Shown here piece after piece: positions 30,474 to 41,340 of a stretch of DNA of 64,000 nt. The translations under genes and the position numbers were made by a program. Under the pieces are notes generated by a model, which saw nothing but the letters and a program-made list of their open reading frames with translations, had not been told where the DNA came from and did not search any database. The stretch lies in contig CAMBFO010000001.1 in NCBI GenBank assembly GCA_945865675.1, positions 27,379 to 91,378 on the forward strand, read 5' to 3'. The DNA is from Comamonas sp. lk (GTDB lineage Bacteria > Pseudomonadota > Gammaproteobacteria > Burkholderiales > Burkholderiaceae_C). Positions within the stretch are counted from its first letter, which is position 1, and every line of letters begins with the position of its first letter.

Positions 30474-33400
30474 TTATACCGCTGCGCTGCGCTTGGCCTT
30501 GGCCGCGGTTGGAGTCTTAGCCACTGCGGATTTTTTGGCATGAATTTCGACCAGCGCACGCTTGTATTCCAGAGGGAATACCTTCACGAATTTTGCGCGC
30601 GCGCTGTCCCACTGGTCCAGCAATTCGCGGGCGCGCTTGCTGCCGGTCCAGCGGTTGTGGTCCTCCAGCAATTTACGCAATTGCGCTTCATCGGATTGAA
30701 CCCCGTGCCACACGGCTTTGTCGATCTGCGCTTCTTGCTCCTTGGCACTTAGCACCGGCTCCATGCTGACCATGGCGGTATTGCAGCGGCTGGCGAATTG
30801 ACCGTCCTCGTCATAGACATAAGCGATGCCCCCGCTCATACCGGCGGCAAAGTTACGCCCGGTTCTTCCCAAGACCAGCACGGTGCCGCCCGTCATGTAT
30901 TCGCAGCCATGGTCGCCGGTGCCTTCAACGACCGCCGTCGCACCCGATAGGCGGACCGCAAAGCGCTCACCGGCCACGCCGCTGAAAAAGGCTTCGCCGC
31001 TGGTGGCGCCGTACAGCACGGTATTGCCCACAATGGTATTGCGGATGGCTTCGCCCCGGAAATCAATGCTCGGGCGTACCACCACGCGCCCGCCGGACAA
31101 GCCCTTGCCGGTGTAGTCATTGGCGTCGCCTATCAGGTACAGCGTTACGCCCTTGCATAAAAAGGCGCCAAAGGACTGGCCGCCCGTGCCTTCGAGCTGG
31201 ATACGGATACTGTCATCAGGCAGGCCTTCAGGGTGCACCTTGGTAATCGCGCCCGACAGCATGGCTCCCACGGAGCGGTTCACATTGCGCGCCGCTTCCA
31301 TGAACTGTATTTTTTCGCCTTTGTCGATAGCGGCGCGGCTTTTTTCTATCAGACGCACGTCCAGCGCATTTTCCAGGCCATGGTCCTGCGCTTGATTTTG
31401 AAAACGGGACACGCTGGCAGGCACTTGCGGCTGCGCAAACAAGCGGCTGAAATCCAGGCCGCTGGACTTCCAATGGTCGATGCCCTTGCGCATGTCCAGC
31501 AGATCGGCCCGGCCAATCAAATCGTCGAACTTACGTATGCCCAGCTGCGCCATGATGTGGCGCACTTCTTCAGCCACGAAGAAAAAGTAGTTCACGACAT
31601 GCTCGGGCTTGCCGGAGAATTTTTTGCGCAGCACCGGGTCTTGCGTTGCCACGCCGACTGGGCAGGTGTTGAGATGGCATTTGCGCATCATGATGCAGCC
31701 TTCAACCACCAGCGGCGCAGTGGCAAAGCCGAACTCATCGGCGCCGAGCAAGGCGCCAATGGCCACGTCGCGGCCGGTTTTCATCTGGCCGTCTACCTGC
31801 ACCCGGATGCGGCTGCGCAAACGGTTAAGTACCAGCACTTGCTGCGTCTCGGCCAAGCCGATTTCCCAGGGGCTGCCCGCGTGTTTGATCGAGGACCAGG
31901 GCGAGGCACCGGTGCCGCCGTCATGCCCAGCAATCACCACATGGTCAGCCTTGCATTTGGCCACACCGGCCGCCACCGTGCCCACGCCGATCTCGGAGAC
32001 CAGCTTGACACTGATGTCGGAATGGGGAGCGACGTTTTTGAGGTCGTGAATCAATTGCGCCAGGTCTTCAATGGAATAAATATCGTGGTGGGGGGGCGGC
32101 GAGATCAGGCCGACACCGGGCACCGAGTAGCGCAGTTTGCCGATGTATTCGGACACTTTGCCACCAGGCAACTGCCCGCCTTCGCCGGGCTTAGCGCCTT
32201 GGGCCATCTTGATCTGAATCTGGTCGGCGCTGACCAGGTATTCCGCTGTCACACCAAAGCGGCCCGAAGCCACCTGCTTGATTTTGGAGCGCATCGAGTC
32301 GCCTGCTTGCAATTCGTAGTCGACCTCGAAAATTTCCTTGCCCAAGAGGTCGGACATGGTCTGTCCTTGCTGGATGGGAATGCCTTTGAGCTCATTGCGG
32401 TAGCGCAGCGGGTCTTCACCGCCTTCGCCGGTATTGCTCTTGCCGCCAATGCGGTTCATGGCCACTGCCAGCGTGCTGTGCGCCTCAGTAGAAATAGAGC
32501 CCAGCGACATCGCGCCAGTAGCAAAACGTTTGACAATTTCGGCCGCTGGCTCTACCTCGTCGATGGAGATAGCTTTGGCCGGGTCGATGCGAAATTCAAA
32601 CAGGCCGCGCAAAGTGAGTTGGCGGCGCGTCTGGTCATTAATGATTTGGGAGTACTCTTTATAGGTGCCCCAGTTGTTGGCGCGCGTACTGTGTTGCAGC
32701 TTGGCAATCGCGTCGGGCGTCCACATATGCTCTTCGCCACGCACGCGCCAGGCGTATTCGCCACCGGCATCCAGGGCCTGGGCCAGCACCGGGTCTTTGC
32801 CAAAGGCCAGTTTATGGGTGCGTATGGCTTCTTCAGCGATTTCAAAAACGCCTATGCCTTCAACGCGGCTGGGGGTGCCTGTGAAGTATTTGCGTGCAGT
32901 TTCGCTGGACAGGCCGATCGCCTCGAACAACTGCGCGCCGCAGTAGCTCATATAGGTGCTGACGCCCATCTTGGACATGATTTTGGACAGCCCTTTGCCC
33001 ACGGCTTTGACGTAGTTGTAGATCGCTTTGTCGGCACTGAGCGCACCGGGCAGGCCCTCGCTCATCTGCACCAGTGTTTCCATCGCCAAGTAAGGATGCA
33101 CCGCTTCGGCGCCGTAGCCGGCGAGCACCGCGAAATGGTGCACCTCGCGCGCGCTGCCGGTTTCCACCACCAGCCCGGCGGTGGTGCGCAAGCCTTCGAG
33201 CACCAGGTGCTGGTGGATGGCGGACAAAGCCAGCAAAGCAGGTATGGCGACCTGGGTAGCGCCCATGGCGCGGTCACTGACGATGAGAATATTGTTGCCG
33301 CTCTTGATGGCATCGACTGCCTCGGCGCACAGCGAAGCGAGTTTGGCCTCCACGCCTTCGCGGCCCCAGGCCAGCGGGTAGGTGATATCCAGGGTGTAGC

Positions 33401-35198
33401 TGCGAAATTTGCCCTGGGTGTGGCGCTCTATGTCGCGCAACTTGGCCATGTCGGTGAAGTCGAGCACAGGCTGGGAGACTTCCAGGCGCATCGGCGGGTT
33501 AACTTGGTTGATGTCCAACAAATTGGGCTTGGGGCCCACAAAAGACACCAAGGACATCACGATGGCTTCGCGAATTGGGTCAATCGGCGGATTAGTGACT
33601 TGGGCAAACAGCTGTTTGAAGTAGCTATACAGCGGCTTATTCTTGTCGCTCAGAACGGCCAAGGGGCTGTCGTTGCCCATCGAGCCCAAGGCCTCTTCAC
33701 CCAGACTGGCCATGGGGGCAATCAGGAACTTCAAGTCTTCCTGGGTGTAGCCAAAAGCTTGTTGGCGGTCGAGCAAGCTGGCCGCATGGGGCGCTACAGC
33801 CGGTGCGGCTTCTTCGCTCGCCACATGGTCGATCTTGATGCGCAGGTTTTCAATCCACTGCTTGTAGGGACGGCTATTGGCCAAACCCGATTTGAGTTCT
33901 TCGTCATCGATCATGCGGCCCTGTTCCAGGTCGATCAGGAACATCTTGCCTGGCTGCAAGCGCCATTTGCGCACGATTTTGTTTTCCGGCACCGGTAGTA
34001 CGCCGGATTCCGAGCCCATGATCACCAAATCATCGTCGGTAATGCAATAGCGCGAGGGGCGCAGGCCATTGCGGTCCAGCGTAGCGCCGATCTGGCGACC
34101 ATCGGTAAAAACGATAGAAGCCGGGCCATCCCAAGGTTCGAGCATGGCGGCGTGGTATTCGTAAAAAGCACGGCGGCGCTCGTCCATAGTGCCGTGGTTT
34201 TCCCAGGGCTCGGGGATCATCATCATCATGGCCTGGCTGATGGGGTAGCCGGCCATGGTCAGCAGTTCCAGACAGTTGTCAAAAGTGGCCGTGTCGGACT
34301 GACCGGCAAAGCTGATGGGATACAGCTTTTTCAGGTCGGCGGCGAGCACGGGCGAGGACATCACGCCCTCGCGGGCTTTCATCCAGTTGTAATTGCCTTT
34401 GACGGTGTTGATTTCGCCGTTATGCGCCACGTAGCGGTAAGGGTGGGCCAGCGGCCATTCCGGAAAGGTGTTGGTGGAAAAACGCTGGTGCACCAGGCCC
34501 AGTGCGGAAATGCAGCGCGCGTCTTCCAAGTCTTTGAAGTAGGTGCCCACCTGGTCAGCCAGCAGCAAACCTTTGTAGATCACCGTGCGGCTGGACATGC
34601 TGGGAACATAGTATTCCTTGCTGTGCTTGAGGTTGAGGTGCTGGATAGCGGCGCTGGCGGTTTTTCGGATCACATAGAGCTTGCGCTCGAGCGCGTCCTG
34701 CACAATCACATCGTTACCGCGTCCGATAAACACCTGGCGTATCACCGGCTCTTTATCCCGCACCGTGGGGGACATGGGCATCTCGGCATTGAGCGGCACA
34801 TCGCGCCAGCCCAAAAGCACCTGGCCTTCGGCCTTGATAGCGCGTTCCATTTCCTGCTCACAGGCCAGACGTGAGGCATGCTCTTTGGGCAGGAATATCA
34901 TGCCAACGCCGTATTCGCCAGCGGCGGGTAATTGCACCCCCTGGGCCGCCATTTCTTCGCGGTAGAGCGCATCGGGCAATTGAATCAATATGCCGGCGCC
35001 ATCGCCCATGAGTTTGTCTGCGCCCACCGCACCGCGATGGTCCAGGTTTTCCAGAATCTTGAGTGCGTTGCTGACAATGCTATGGCTCTTCTCGCCCCGG
35101 ATGTGCGCCACAAAGCCCACGCCACAAGCGTCATGCTCCTGCTCCCCCGCATACAAACCAAATTGCTGCAAATGCTCCCTCTCGGCCGCCGTGGTCAT
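30474..35198 (-). CDS. gltB: Glutamate synthase large subunit
   Basis: 1574 aa; [22 protein letters not shown]...; class II amidotransferase, FMN and GXGXG domains. Confidence 0.97.
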   Translation of the reverse strand: MTTAAEREHLQQFGLYAGEQEHDACGVGFVAHIRGEKSHSIVSNALKILENLDHRGAVGADKLMGDGAGILIQLPDALYREEMAAQGVQLPAAGEYGVGMIFLPKEHASRLACEQEMERAIKAEGQVLLGWRDVPLNAEMPMSPTVRDKEPVIRQVFIGRGNDVIVQDALERKLYVIRKTASAAIQHLNLKHSKEYYVPSMSSRTVIYKGLLLADQVGTYFKDLEDARCISALGLVHQRFSTNTFPEWPLAHPYRYVAHNGEINTVKGNYNWMKAREGVMSSPVLAADLKKLYPISFAGQSDTATFDNCLELLTMAGYPISQAMMMMIPEPWENHGTMDERRRAFYEYHAAMLEPWDGPASIVFTDGRQIGATLDRNGLRPSRYCITDDDLVIMGSESGVLPVPENKIVRKWRLQPGKMFLIDLEQGRMIDDEELKSGLANSRPYKQWIENLRIKIDHVASEEAAPAVAPHAASLLDRQQAFGYTQEDLKFLIAPMASLGEEALGSMGNDSPLAVLSDKNKPLYSYFKQLFAQVTNPPIDPIREAIVMSLVSFVGPKPNLLDINQVNPPMRLEVSQPVLDFTDMAKLRDIERHTQGKFRSYTLDITYPLAWGREGVEAKLASLCAEAVDAIKSGNNILIVSDRAMGATQVAIPALLALSAIHQHLVLEGLRTTAGLVVETGSAREVHHFAVLAGYGAEAVHPYLAMETLVQMSEGLPGALSADKAIYNYVKAVGKGLSKIMSKMGVSTYMSYCGAQLFEAIGLSSETARKYFTGTPSRVEGIGVFEIAEEAIRTHKLAFGKDPVLAQALDAGGEYAWRVRGEEHMWTPDAIAKLQHSTRANNWGTYKEYSQIINDQTRRQLTLRGLFEFRIDPAKAISIDEVEPAAEIVKRFATGAMSLGSISTEAHSTLAVAMNRIGGKSNTGEGGEDPLRYRNELKGIPIQQGQTMSDLLGKEIFEVDYELQAGDSMRSKIKQVASGRFGVTAEYLVSADQIQIKMAQGAKPGEGGQLPGGKVSEYIGKLRYSVPGVGLISPPPHHDIYSIEDLAQLIHDLKNVAPHSDISVKLVSEIGVGTVAAGVAKCKADHVVIAGHDGGTGASPWSSIKHAGSPWEIGLAETQQVLVLNRLRSRIRVQVDGQMKTGRDVAIGALLGADEFGFATAPLVVEGCIMMRKCHLNTCPVGVATQDPVLRKKFSGKPEHVVNYFFFVAEEVRHIMAQLGIRKFDDLIGRADLLDMRKGIDHWKSSGLDFSRLFAQPQVPASVSRFQNQAQDHGLENALDVRLIEKSRAAIDKGEKIQFMEAARNVNRSVGAMLSGAITKVHPEGLPDDSIRIQLEGTGGQSFGAFLCKGVTLYLIGDANDYTGKGLSGGRVVVRPSIDFRGEAIRNTIVGNTVLYGATSGEAFFSGVAGERFAVRLSGATAVVEGTGDHGCEYMTGGTVLVLGRTGRNFAAGMSGGIAYVYDEDGQFASRCNTAMVSMEPVLSAKEQEAQIDKAVWHGVQSDEAQLRKLLEDHNRWTGSKRARELLDQWDSARAKFVKVFPLEYKRALVEIHAKKSAVAKTPTAAKAKRSAAV

Positions 35199-35264
35199 AA
35201 CCCGCTCCTGGAAAATTACAAAGGACGATAAGCATACTGCAATGCAGCATCTTTCATTGAAAAA

Positions 35265-35337
35265 TAATTGGGGTCAGATCCCAATTAAATCAAAAGGGAA
35301 CGGAATTCTGATTAATTGGGGACAGATTAAATTCACC
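35265..35337. repeat. RAYT-associated palindromic/tandem repeat element
   Basis: TAATTGGG-GTCAGAT-CCCAATTA (8 bp perfect stem, 35265-35287), then related unit ATTAATTGGGGACAGATTAAATT at about 35311-35333. Confidence 0.65.
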
Positions 35338-35441
35338 GTTCAGTTCGCTGCCCGCAAATACCTAACTAAATAGGTGGGGCGGGCATCTCGGGCGGAGCAT
35401 GCATCATCCGCCGCCCCACAGAAAATCGAGTGGGCAGGCAA

Positions 35442-36143
35442 TTACGGAATTTCGGGCCGCGCCGCAGCAGGCCTGCCGGCCTTGGACTTGCTGATGCGGC
35501 GGTCGGTTCGTTTTTGCAAATCTGCAACAAAATCCGGCTCACCCAGCGCCCAACCGCTGAGGGTTGCGTCGGTCAGGGCTTGCTGTGCGGCGCCATCCAC
35601 CCCGGATTGCACCCAGGCCTGGTAAGCAGCCTCGCGGGCGAAGGGGGTGTTGCCCATTTCCCAATACAGAGGGTGCGGGTTGACCAAGGGGTCGGCGCGC
35701 ACCCCGGTGTAATGCGCATACGAGGACCAGGGATAGTCTTGCGGCCCTGCCACCATGCCCGCGCGCACCGGGTTCAAGTCGATATAGGCCATGCACTGCA
35801 ATAAATAGCGCTCCGTTTGCAGCACGGTGGAGCGGTAACGCCCTTCCCATAAGGTGCCGGTACGCGCTTGTTTGCGGTTGAAATACTGCACATAGCTGCG
35901 GCCCACAGCTTGCATCATGCGCGGCAGGCCTTCGGATTCCTCGGGGGTGAGTAACAGATGGAAATGGTTGCTCATCAGCACATAGGAATGCACCGCCACC
36001 TGGCATTCACGGGCCTGCGTGCGCAGCAAGTCCAGCAAATAGCGGTAATCGGCGGCGCTGGTAAATATCGCCTGCCGGTTGTTGCCCCGCTGAATAATGT
36101 GGTGCGGGTAGCCGGACAGACTGAGGCGGGGTAGGCGGGCCAT
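35442..36143 (-). mobile_element. REP-associated tyrosine transposase (RAYT, Y1_Tnp family)
   Basis: MARLPRLSLSGYPHHIIQRGNNRQAIFTSAADYRYLLDLL...VHSYVLMSNHFHLLLTPEE (HUH motif HFHLL), YFNRKQARTGTLWEGRYRSTVL. Confidence 0.93.
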
Positions 36144-36147
36144 AGGC

Positions 36148-36169
36148 GATGGGGTGGGTTTGCCCCATC
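36148..36169. repeat. Hairpin next to RAYT start codon
   Basis: GATGGGG-TGGGTTTG-CCCCATC, perfect 7 bp stem, 4 nt from RAYT ATG. Confidence 0.6.
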
Positions 36170-36217
36170 TTATCCCTAACCCGTCCCTAATTTACCGTGT
36201 CGGCCCGCGCCATCTCG

Positions 36218-36685
36218 TTAGCGTGGAGCCCGGGTCACGCGCACCTTGCCGCCGGAAGTCACGATGATGACAGCGTCACCCGCCAAAAGGGTTTCATTGC
36301 CCTTAGCCTGTACGATGGCACGGCGATCGCCATTGCGCAATTGGACGATGATTTCAACGGCCTCTTCCTTGGTTCCCATGCGCTCGATCGCATTGCCGAC
36401 TATTGCGCCGGCCACGCCGGCCAAGATACCAAGGCTGGTTTTTTCACGCTCAATGCTGCTGCCACCACTGCCGACCATGGCGCCAACCACACCGCCTGCG
36501 GCTGCACCCATACCGGACTGGCTACCGTCAACGGTAACGGGCCGGATGGTAATAATCACGCCGTCCTGCACCAGGGCGGCCACTTGGGCGTCTTGGCGGC
36601 TGATCACATCCGGACTGCTGGTAGCGCAGGCGCTCAGGATGGCCACCAAGGCCACCATACCAACACTTTGAACTATGTTTTTCAT
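36218..36685 (-). CDS. Glycine-zipper outer membrane lipoprotein (SlyB-like)
   Basis: MKNIVQSVGMVALVAILSACATSS lipobox; GMGAAAGGVVGAMVGSGGSS...ILAGVAGAIVGNAIE. Confidence 0.85.
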   Translation of the reverse strand: MKNIVQSVGMVALVAILSACATSSPDVISRQDAQVAALVQDGVIITIRPVTVDGSQSGMGAAAGGVVGAMVGSGGSSIEREKTSLGILAGVAGAIVGNAIERMGTKEEAVEIIVQLRNGDRRAIVQAKGNETLLAGDAVIIVTSGGKVRVTRAPR

Positions 36686-36799
36686 AAGAATGCCTTTAGA
36701 TTTACAAAAATTCAATGACTGACTTTCGCCATTGCACCGGTCCATGGTGCGATGGCGAAAGCATACGGATTAAACGCGCCAGCCCGGGCTGGCGTTGTC

Positions 36800-37756
36800 C
36801 TAAGTATTTTCCGCCCGCCATGTAAAGCGCGTGTCAACCAGGGCTTTGAGGCCGAACTGCGTGCCGATTTCCTGTATGCGCTGCGCCGAGGCGTGCTTTT
36901 TCTGGCCGGTATACCGAGCCAAAATGAGTTCATTTTTCATGCTGTGTTCCCAGCCCACCAATTCGGTAACGGTGATCTGGTAGCCATTGGCCTCCAAATA
37001 GAGGCAGCGCAGCACATTGGTAATTTGGCTGCCTAGTTCGCGCGTGTGCAAAGGGTGGCGCCACAACTCGGCCAAAGGTGTGCGCGACAGCATCAGCGCT
37101 TTGCTACTGCCCAAATGGCGCGCCGCTTCGGCCTGGCAGCAAGGCACTAGCGCAAAAGCGCGCGCCTGCTTAGCTAAGCCAAAGGCAATGGCGTCGTCGG
37201 TCGCGCTATCGCAAGCATGCAAGGCGGTAACCAGATCGATGCGCGGCGGCAACAAAGCCGAATGCGCCGATTCGGCCACTGTTAGATCCAAAAAATGCAT
37301 ACGCGTAAACCCCAGCTGCGCGGCCAGCGCGCGCGACTTGTCCACCAGGTCACTGCGGCTCTCGATGCCATAGACATGCCCGCTGTCCAGATTTTTGAAA
37401 AACAAGTCGTAAAGAATAAATCCCAAATAGGACTTGCCTGCGCCATGGTCAGCCACGCTCAAGCCCGGCGCAACTTGCGCGCCCTCAGCAAGCCTGGACT
37501 GCGCCAATTCGCGCAACAGGGTTTCGATGAACTGGTACAGGTGATAAACCTGCTTGAGCTTGCGCCGCGAATCTTGGTTGAGCTGGCCTTCGCGGGTGAG
37601 TATGTGCAAATGCTGCAGCAAGGCAATGGACTGGCCGGGGCGCAGCAGTTCGGCGACTTGCTGATCGCGTGCCGCCTGACGCCTGCCTGGCGATACGGCT
37701 TGCACGGCTTGGCCCGCGCGCACTGCTTTGCCTGCAACCTTAGCGCTTGGCTTCAT
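36800..37756 (-). CDS. SAM-dependent class I methyltransferase
   Basis: SVADHGAGKSYLGFILYDLFF...DLVTALHACDSATDDAIAFGLAKQARAFALVPCCQAEAA. Confidence 0.82.
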   Translation of the reverse strand: MKPSAKVAGKAVRAGQAVQAVSPGRRQAARDQQVAELLRPGQSIALLQHLHILTREGQLNQDSRRKLKQVYHLYQFIETLLRELAQSRLAEGAQVAPGLSVADHGAGKSYLGFILYDLFFKNLDSGHVYGIESRSDLVDKSRALAAQLGFTRMHFLDLTVAESAHSALLPPRIDLVTALHACDSATDDAIAFGLAKQARAFALVPCCQAEAARHLGSSKALMLSRTPLAELWRHPLHTRELGSQITNVLRCLYLEANGYQITVTELVGWEHSMKNELILARYTGQKKHASAQRIQEIGTQFGLKALVDTRFTWRAENT

Positions 37757-38337
37757 GGTCTGCGCTCTTCTCTATTTGCAGGCGCGGCCACGTCTAGCGC
37801 AATCCAGCCGGCCGCACCCAAGTCGCGCAAGCGAGCGATATTGCGCTCATAAATCAAGGCGGCGTCGGGATAGGCCGCCACCGCGCGGTCCATGCTGTCT
37901 TCGCGCAGCAGATGCAAGATCGGGTAGGGCGCGCGGTTGGTGTAATGCGCCATGTCGCCCGCAGGTGTTTGCGCAAATTCGTACTGCGGATGAAAGCTGG
38001 CGATCTGCAAAGCCGAGTCCAGGCGCAGCGAACGCAGCAACTTGTCCGCCCTACCCACAAAGCCGTGGAAGTCCCAAAATTCGGGAAAAGCATGGGGTGC
38101 AATCAGCAGGGTCGTGTCACGCTGCTGCGGGTCTTTCGCTAGCAGCTCGTGCAAAGCGATGGCCAGATCGTCCAGCACATCCGCGGTGTCCTGTGACCAA
38201 GTCAGCGCGTAATGAATTTGCCCCTTGACATGCACCGCTTTGGCAAAAGGGCAAAGGTTGAGCCCGATGACCGCGCGCTCCAGCCAGCGTTCGGTGGTCT
38301 GCAGCACTTCGCCTGCGCGATCCTTTGGGGACTTCAT
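37753..38337 (-). CDS. DUF1415 family protein
   Basis: TERWLERAVIGLNLCPFAKAVHVKGQIHY...FPEFWDFHGFV. Confidence 0.85.
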   Translation of the reverse strand: MKSPKDRAGEVLQTTERWLERAVIGLNLCPFAKAVHVKGQIHYALTWSQDTADVLDDLAIALHELLAKDPQQRDTTLLIAPHAFPEFWDFHGFVGRADKLLRSLRLDSALQIASFHPQYEFAQTPAGDMAHYTNRAPYPILHLLREDSMDRAVAAYPDAALIYERNIARLRDLGAAGWIALDVAAPANREERRP

Positions 38338-39509
38338 GCCAATAGCACGCGGCCCGTCAGGCGTTGGTGCTCGCGCGATGCAAAACGGTCGGTCATGCCG
38401 GCAATATAGTCGGCCACGCGCCGGTAAATCTGCGCTTGCGGCAAAGCGGCATCGGCGCCTGCTTGCATGGACGCCGGGTCGTTGACATAAGCCGCGAACA
38501 AATCACTGACCACCTGACGCGCTCTGTCCATGGTCTCTTGCACCCGAGGATGGCGGTACAGAGCCGCGAACAAAAAGGCTTTGAGCTGCGCAGTGTCCTG
38601 CTGCATTGCGGGGCTAAATTGCACCAGAGGCGGGCAAGCGCGCACGGCCTGCACATCCGCGGGCGCGGCCTGGGAGATCGCCGCCTGCGTACTGTCTATC
38701 AAATCGTAAATTTGGCTGCTGAGCATCAGGCGCACCGTTTCATACAACCAGCGCCGCGGTGTGTGTGCTAGGCGAGGATGGGCCTGCGCGGCCTGCTCGC
38801 TAAAGCGCGCAAACAAGGGCACTTGCTGCACTTGTTCCAGCGCTATCAAGCCCGAGCGCACGCCGTCGTCAATGTCGTGCGCGTTATAGGCAATCTCATC
38901 GGCCAGGTTGCATAACTGCGCCTCCAAACCGGGCTGCGCACGTCGTAAAAAACGCAGGCCCACGCCGCCCTGCCCATCGACGTAGGCGGGCTCTTGGGCT
39001 TCGATCAAGTCGGCATGGTGGCGAGAGCAATGTTTCAAGATGCCCTCACGGGTTTCAAAGCACAGGTTCAGGCCGTCAAACTCGGGGTAGCGTTCTTCCA
39101 AATGGTCCACCACGCGCAGGCTTTGCAAATTGTGCTCAAAGCCGCCATGCATGGCCATGCAGGCATCCAGCGCATCCTGCCCGGCATGGCCAAAGGGCGT
39201 GTGGCCCAGGTCATGCGCCAGGGCGATGGCCTCGACCAAATCTTCATCCAGTTCCAGGGTGCGCGCCATCGAACGGCCCAGTTGCGCCACCTCCAGGGAG
39301 TGCGTCAGGCGGGTGCGGAATAAATCGCCTTCGTGGTTAAGAAATACCTGGGTTTTATAAACCAGCCGGCGAAAGGCAGTGGAATGCACGATGCGGTCAC
39401 GGTCGCGCTGGAACTCGCTGCGCGTGGGCGCCGGGCTTTGCGGGTGGCGCCGCCCACGGCTGCGCGCCGGATCACTGGCGTAGGGCGCGCGCATCAAGCC
39501 GCGCAGCAA
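38334..39509 (-). CDS. dgt: Deoxyguanosinetriphosphate triphosphohydrolase-like protein
   Basis: [44 protein letters not shown]...[17 protein letters not shown]. Confidence 0.94.
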   Translation of the reverse strand: MLRGLMRAPYASDPARSRGRRHPQSPAPTRSEFQRDRDRIVHSTAFRRLVYKTQVFLNHEGDLFRTRLTHSLEVAQLGRSMARTLELDEDLVEAIALAHDLGHTPFGHAGQDALDACMAMHGGFEHNLQSLRVVDHLEERYPEFDGLNLCFETREGILKHCSRHHADLIEAQEPAYVDGQGGVGLRFLRRAQPGLEAQLCNLADEIAYNAHDIDDGVRSGLIALEQVQQVPLFARFSEQAAQAHPRLAHTPRRWLYETVRLMLSSQIYDLIDSTQAAISQAAPADVQAVRACPPLVQFSPAMQQDTAQLKAFLFAALYRHPRVQETMDRARQVVSDLFAAYVNDPASMQAGADAALPQAQIYRRVADYIAGMTDRFASREHQRLTGRVLLA

Positions 39510-40603
39510 CGGTCGATGACCGCGCGCACCAGGGCGTCCTCAGCGCCGCGCACGCAGGCGCGGCCCGGCCCGTCAACCAATACAAACCGGATGGCACCGG
39601 CTTCGGCTTTTTTATCGACACGCATCAGGGCCAGGTAGCGGCCAGCGTTATCTGCCGCATTCAACACCGGGCCGCGCACTGGCAGACCGGCAGCGGCGAT
39701 CAAGCGCGTCAAGCGCTGCACAAAGGCCTGGTCCACCAAGCCCATAGCCTGCGAAAGCTGCGCCGCCATCACCATGCCGCAGCCCACGGCTTCGCCGTGT
39801 AACCAATCGCCATAGCCCAGACCCGCTTCGATGGCGTGACCAAAGGTGTGGCCGAAGTTGAGAATGGCGCGCAAACCGCCTTCGCGCTCGTCTTGGGACA
39901 CCACCTGCGCCTTGATCTCGCAACTGCGCCGCACTGCATGGGCCAGGGCGTGGACATCGCGCGCCACCAGTTCGGTTATGTGGGCTTCGATCCAGTCCAA
40001 AAACCCGATATCCGCAATCGGGCCGTATTTGATGACCTCGGCCAACCCCGCGCTGATTTCGCGCGCGGGCAGGGTTTGCAGGGTGCCCAAATCGCACAGT
40101 ACGCGCTGCGGTTGGTAAAACGCGCCCACCATGTTTTTGCCCAGAGGATGGTTGATGCCCGTCTTGCCGCCCACCGAGGAATCCACCTGTGCCAGCAGCG
40201 TCGTCGGGACCTGCACAAAGGGCACGCCGCGCATGTAGCTGGCGGCGGCAAAACCGGTCATGTCGCCCACCACGCCCCCGCCCAGGGCAAATAGTACGGT
40301 TTTACGGTCACATCCGTTTTGCAGCAGCGCGTCGAAAATCAAATGTAAGGTTTGCCAGTCTTTATGCGCTTCTCCGTCGGGCAACACAAGCAAATACACC
40401 TGGGCATAGTGGTGCCGCAAAGCGCCTTGCAGTGCTTGGGCGTAGAGCGGGGCGACCGTGCTATTGCTCACGATCAGCGCCGCGGTCGCAGTCGGCAGGC
40501 CGGCAAAGCTAGCGGCATGCGATAGCAAGCCCATGCCGATTTGGATGGGATAACTGCGCTCGTCCAGCGCAATGGTGAGGGAGTGCAAAAGCGGGGACGT
40601 CAT
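39494..40603 (-). CDS. aroB: 3-dehydroquinate synthase
   Basis: [13 protein letters not shown]...[60 protein letters not shown]. Confidence 0.96.
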   Translation of the reverse strand: MTSPLLHSLTIALDERSYPIQIGMGLLSHAASFAGLPTATAALIVSNSTVAPLYAQALQGALRHHYAQVYLLVLPDGEAHKDWQTLHLIFDALLQNGCDRKTVLFALGGGVVGDMTGFAAASYMRGVPFVQVPTTLLAQVDSSVGGKTGINHPLGKNMVGAFYQPQRVLCDLGTLQTLPAREISAGLAEVIKYGPIADIGFLDWIEAHITELVARDVHALAHAVRRSCEIKAQVVSQDEREGGLRAILNFGHTFGHAIEAGLGYGDWLHGEAVGCGMVMAAQLSQAMGLVDQAFVQRLTRLIAAAGLPVRGPVLNAADNAGRYLALMRVDKKAEAGAIRFVLVDGPGRACVRGAEDALVRAVIDRCCAA

Positions 40604-40609
40604 AGCCTC

Positions 40610-41131
40610 TTAGTTTAGGCGCCTGGGCGCTGTGATGTGCAGTTGGCTCAGAATCGATTGCACCAGGCTGGACACCGAGGGGCGCCCGGTCTCGACGGTA
40701 TGGTGCGCCGTCTCGCGGTAAAGCGGATCGCGCTGTGCGAACAAATCACGCAAGCGCGCGACCGGATCAGCCACTTGCAATAAGGGGCGCTTATGGTCGT
40801 AGCGCAAACGGCGCATTAAGTCTTCGGGCTGCGACTGCAAGTACACCACGGTACCGGCAGCGCGCAAAGCATCGCGGTTGGCGGGTCGCAAAACAGCGCC
40901 GCCGCCGGTGGCCAGCACGCCCGGCGCCTGGGCGCAGAGTTGGGCGATCACTTCCTGCTCAATATCGCGAAATCGCGCCTCACCTTCGCGCTCAAAGAAT
41001 TCACGGATAGAGCAACCCAGGCGCGCCTCGATGACCTGGTCTGAATCGAGAAAAGGCTGCTGCAGGCGCCGGGCCAAATGCCGGCCTACGGTGGATTTTC
41101 CAGAACCTGGGAGGCCGACAAGGATGATCAA
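40610..41131 (-). CDS. aroK: Shikimate kinase
   Basis: MIILVGLPGSGKSTVGRHLARRLQQPFLDSDQVIEARLGCSIREFFEREGEARFRDIE. Confidence 0.95.
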   Translation of the reverse strand: MIILVGLPGSGKSTVGRHLARRLQQPFLDSDQVIEARLGCSIREFFEREGEARFRDIEQEVIAQLCAQAPGVLATGGGAVLRPANRDALRAAGTVVYLQSQPEDLMRRLRYDHKRPLLQVADPVARLRDLFAQRDPLYRETAHHTVETGRPSVSSLVQSILSQLHITAPRRLN

Positions 41132-41340
41132 AATAGTGTGTGCCGTAAAAATGCTGGAAATGCGGCCAAGCGGATGCGCGAGTTTGCTAATAGGGCAAGA
41201 TTCAAGCGCTGCGGGCGCATTTTAGAATCATTCACGACCAGAAAATGCCTTGCAACTCGGCGGATTAAATATCGGCGATTGCAATTTTCCTCAGGTAGCT
41301 TATTTGAAGATCTCCTGTGCGCGTCATCGCCAGACCAACA

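Noticed and set aside
31233-33998. 921 aa plus-strand ORF antisense to gltB
   Set aside because: Lies entirely within the confidently assigned gltB on the opposite strand; composition looks like high-GC antisense frame openness, with no recognisable domain.
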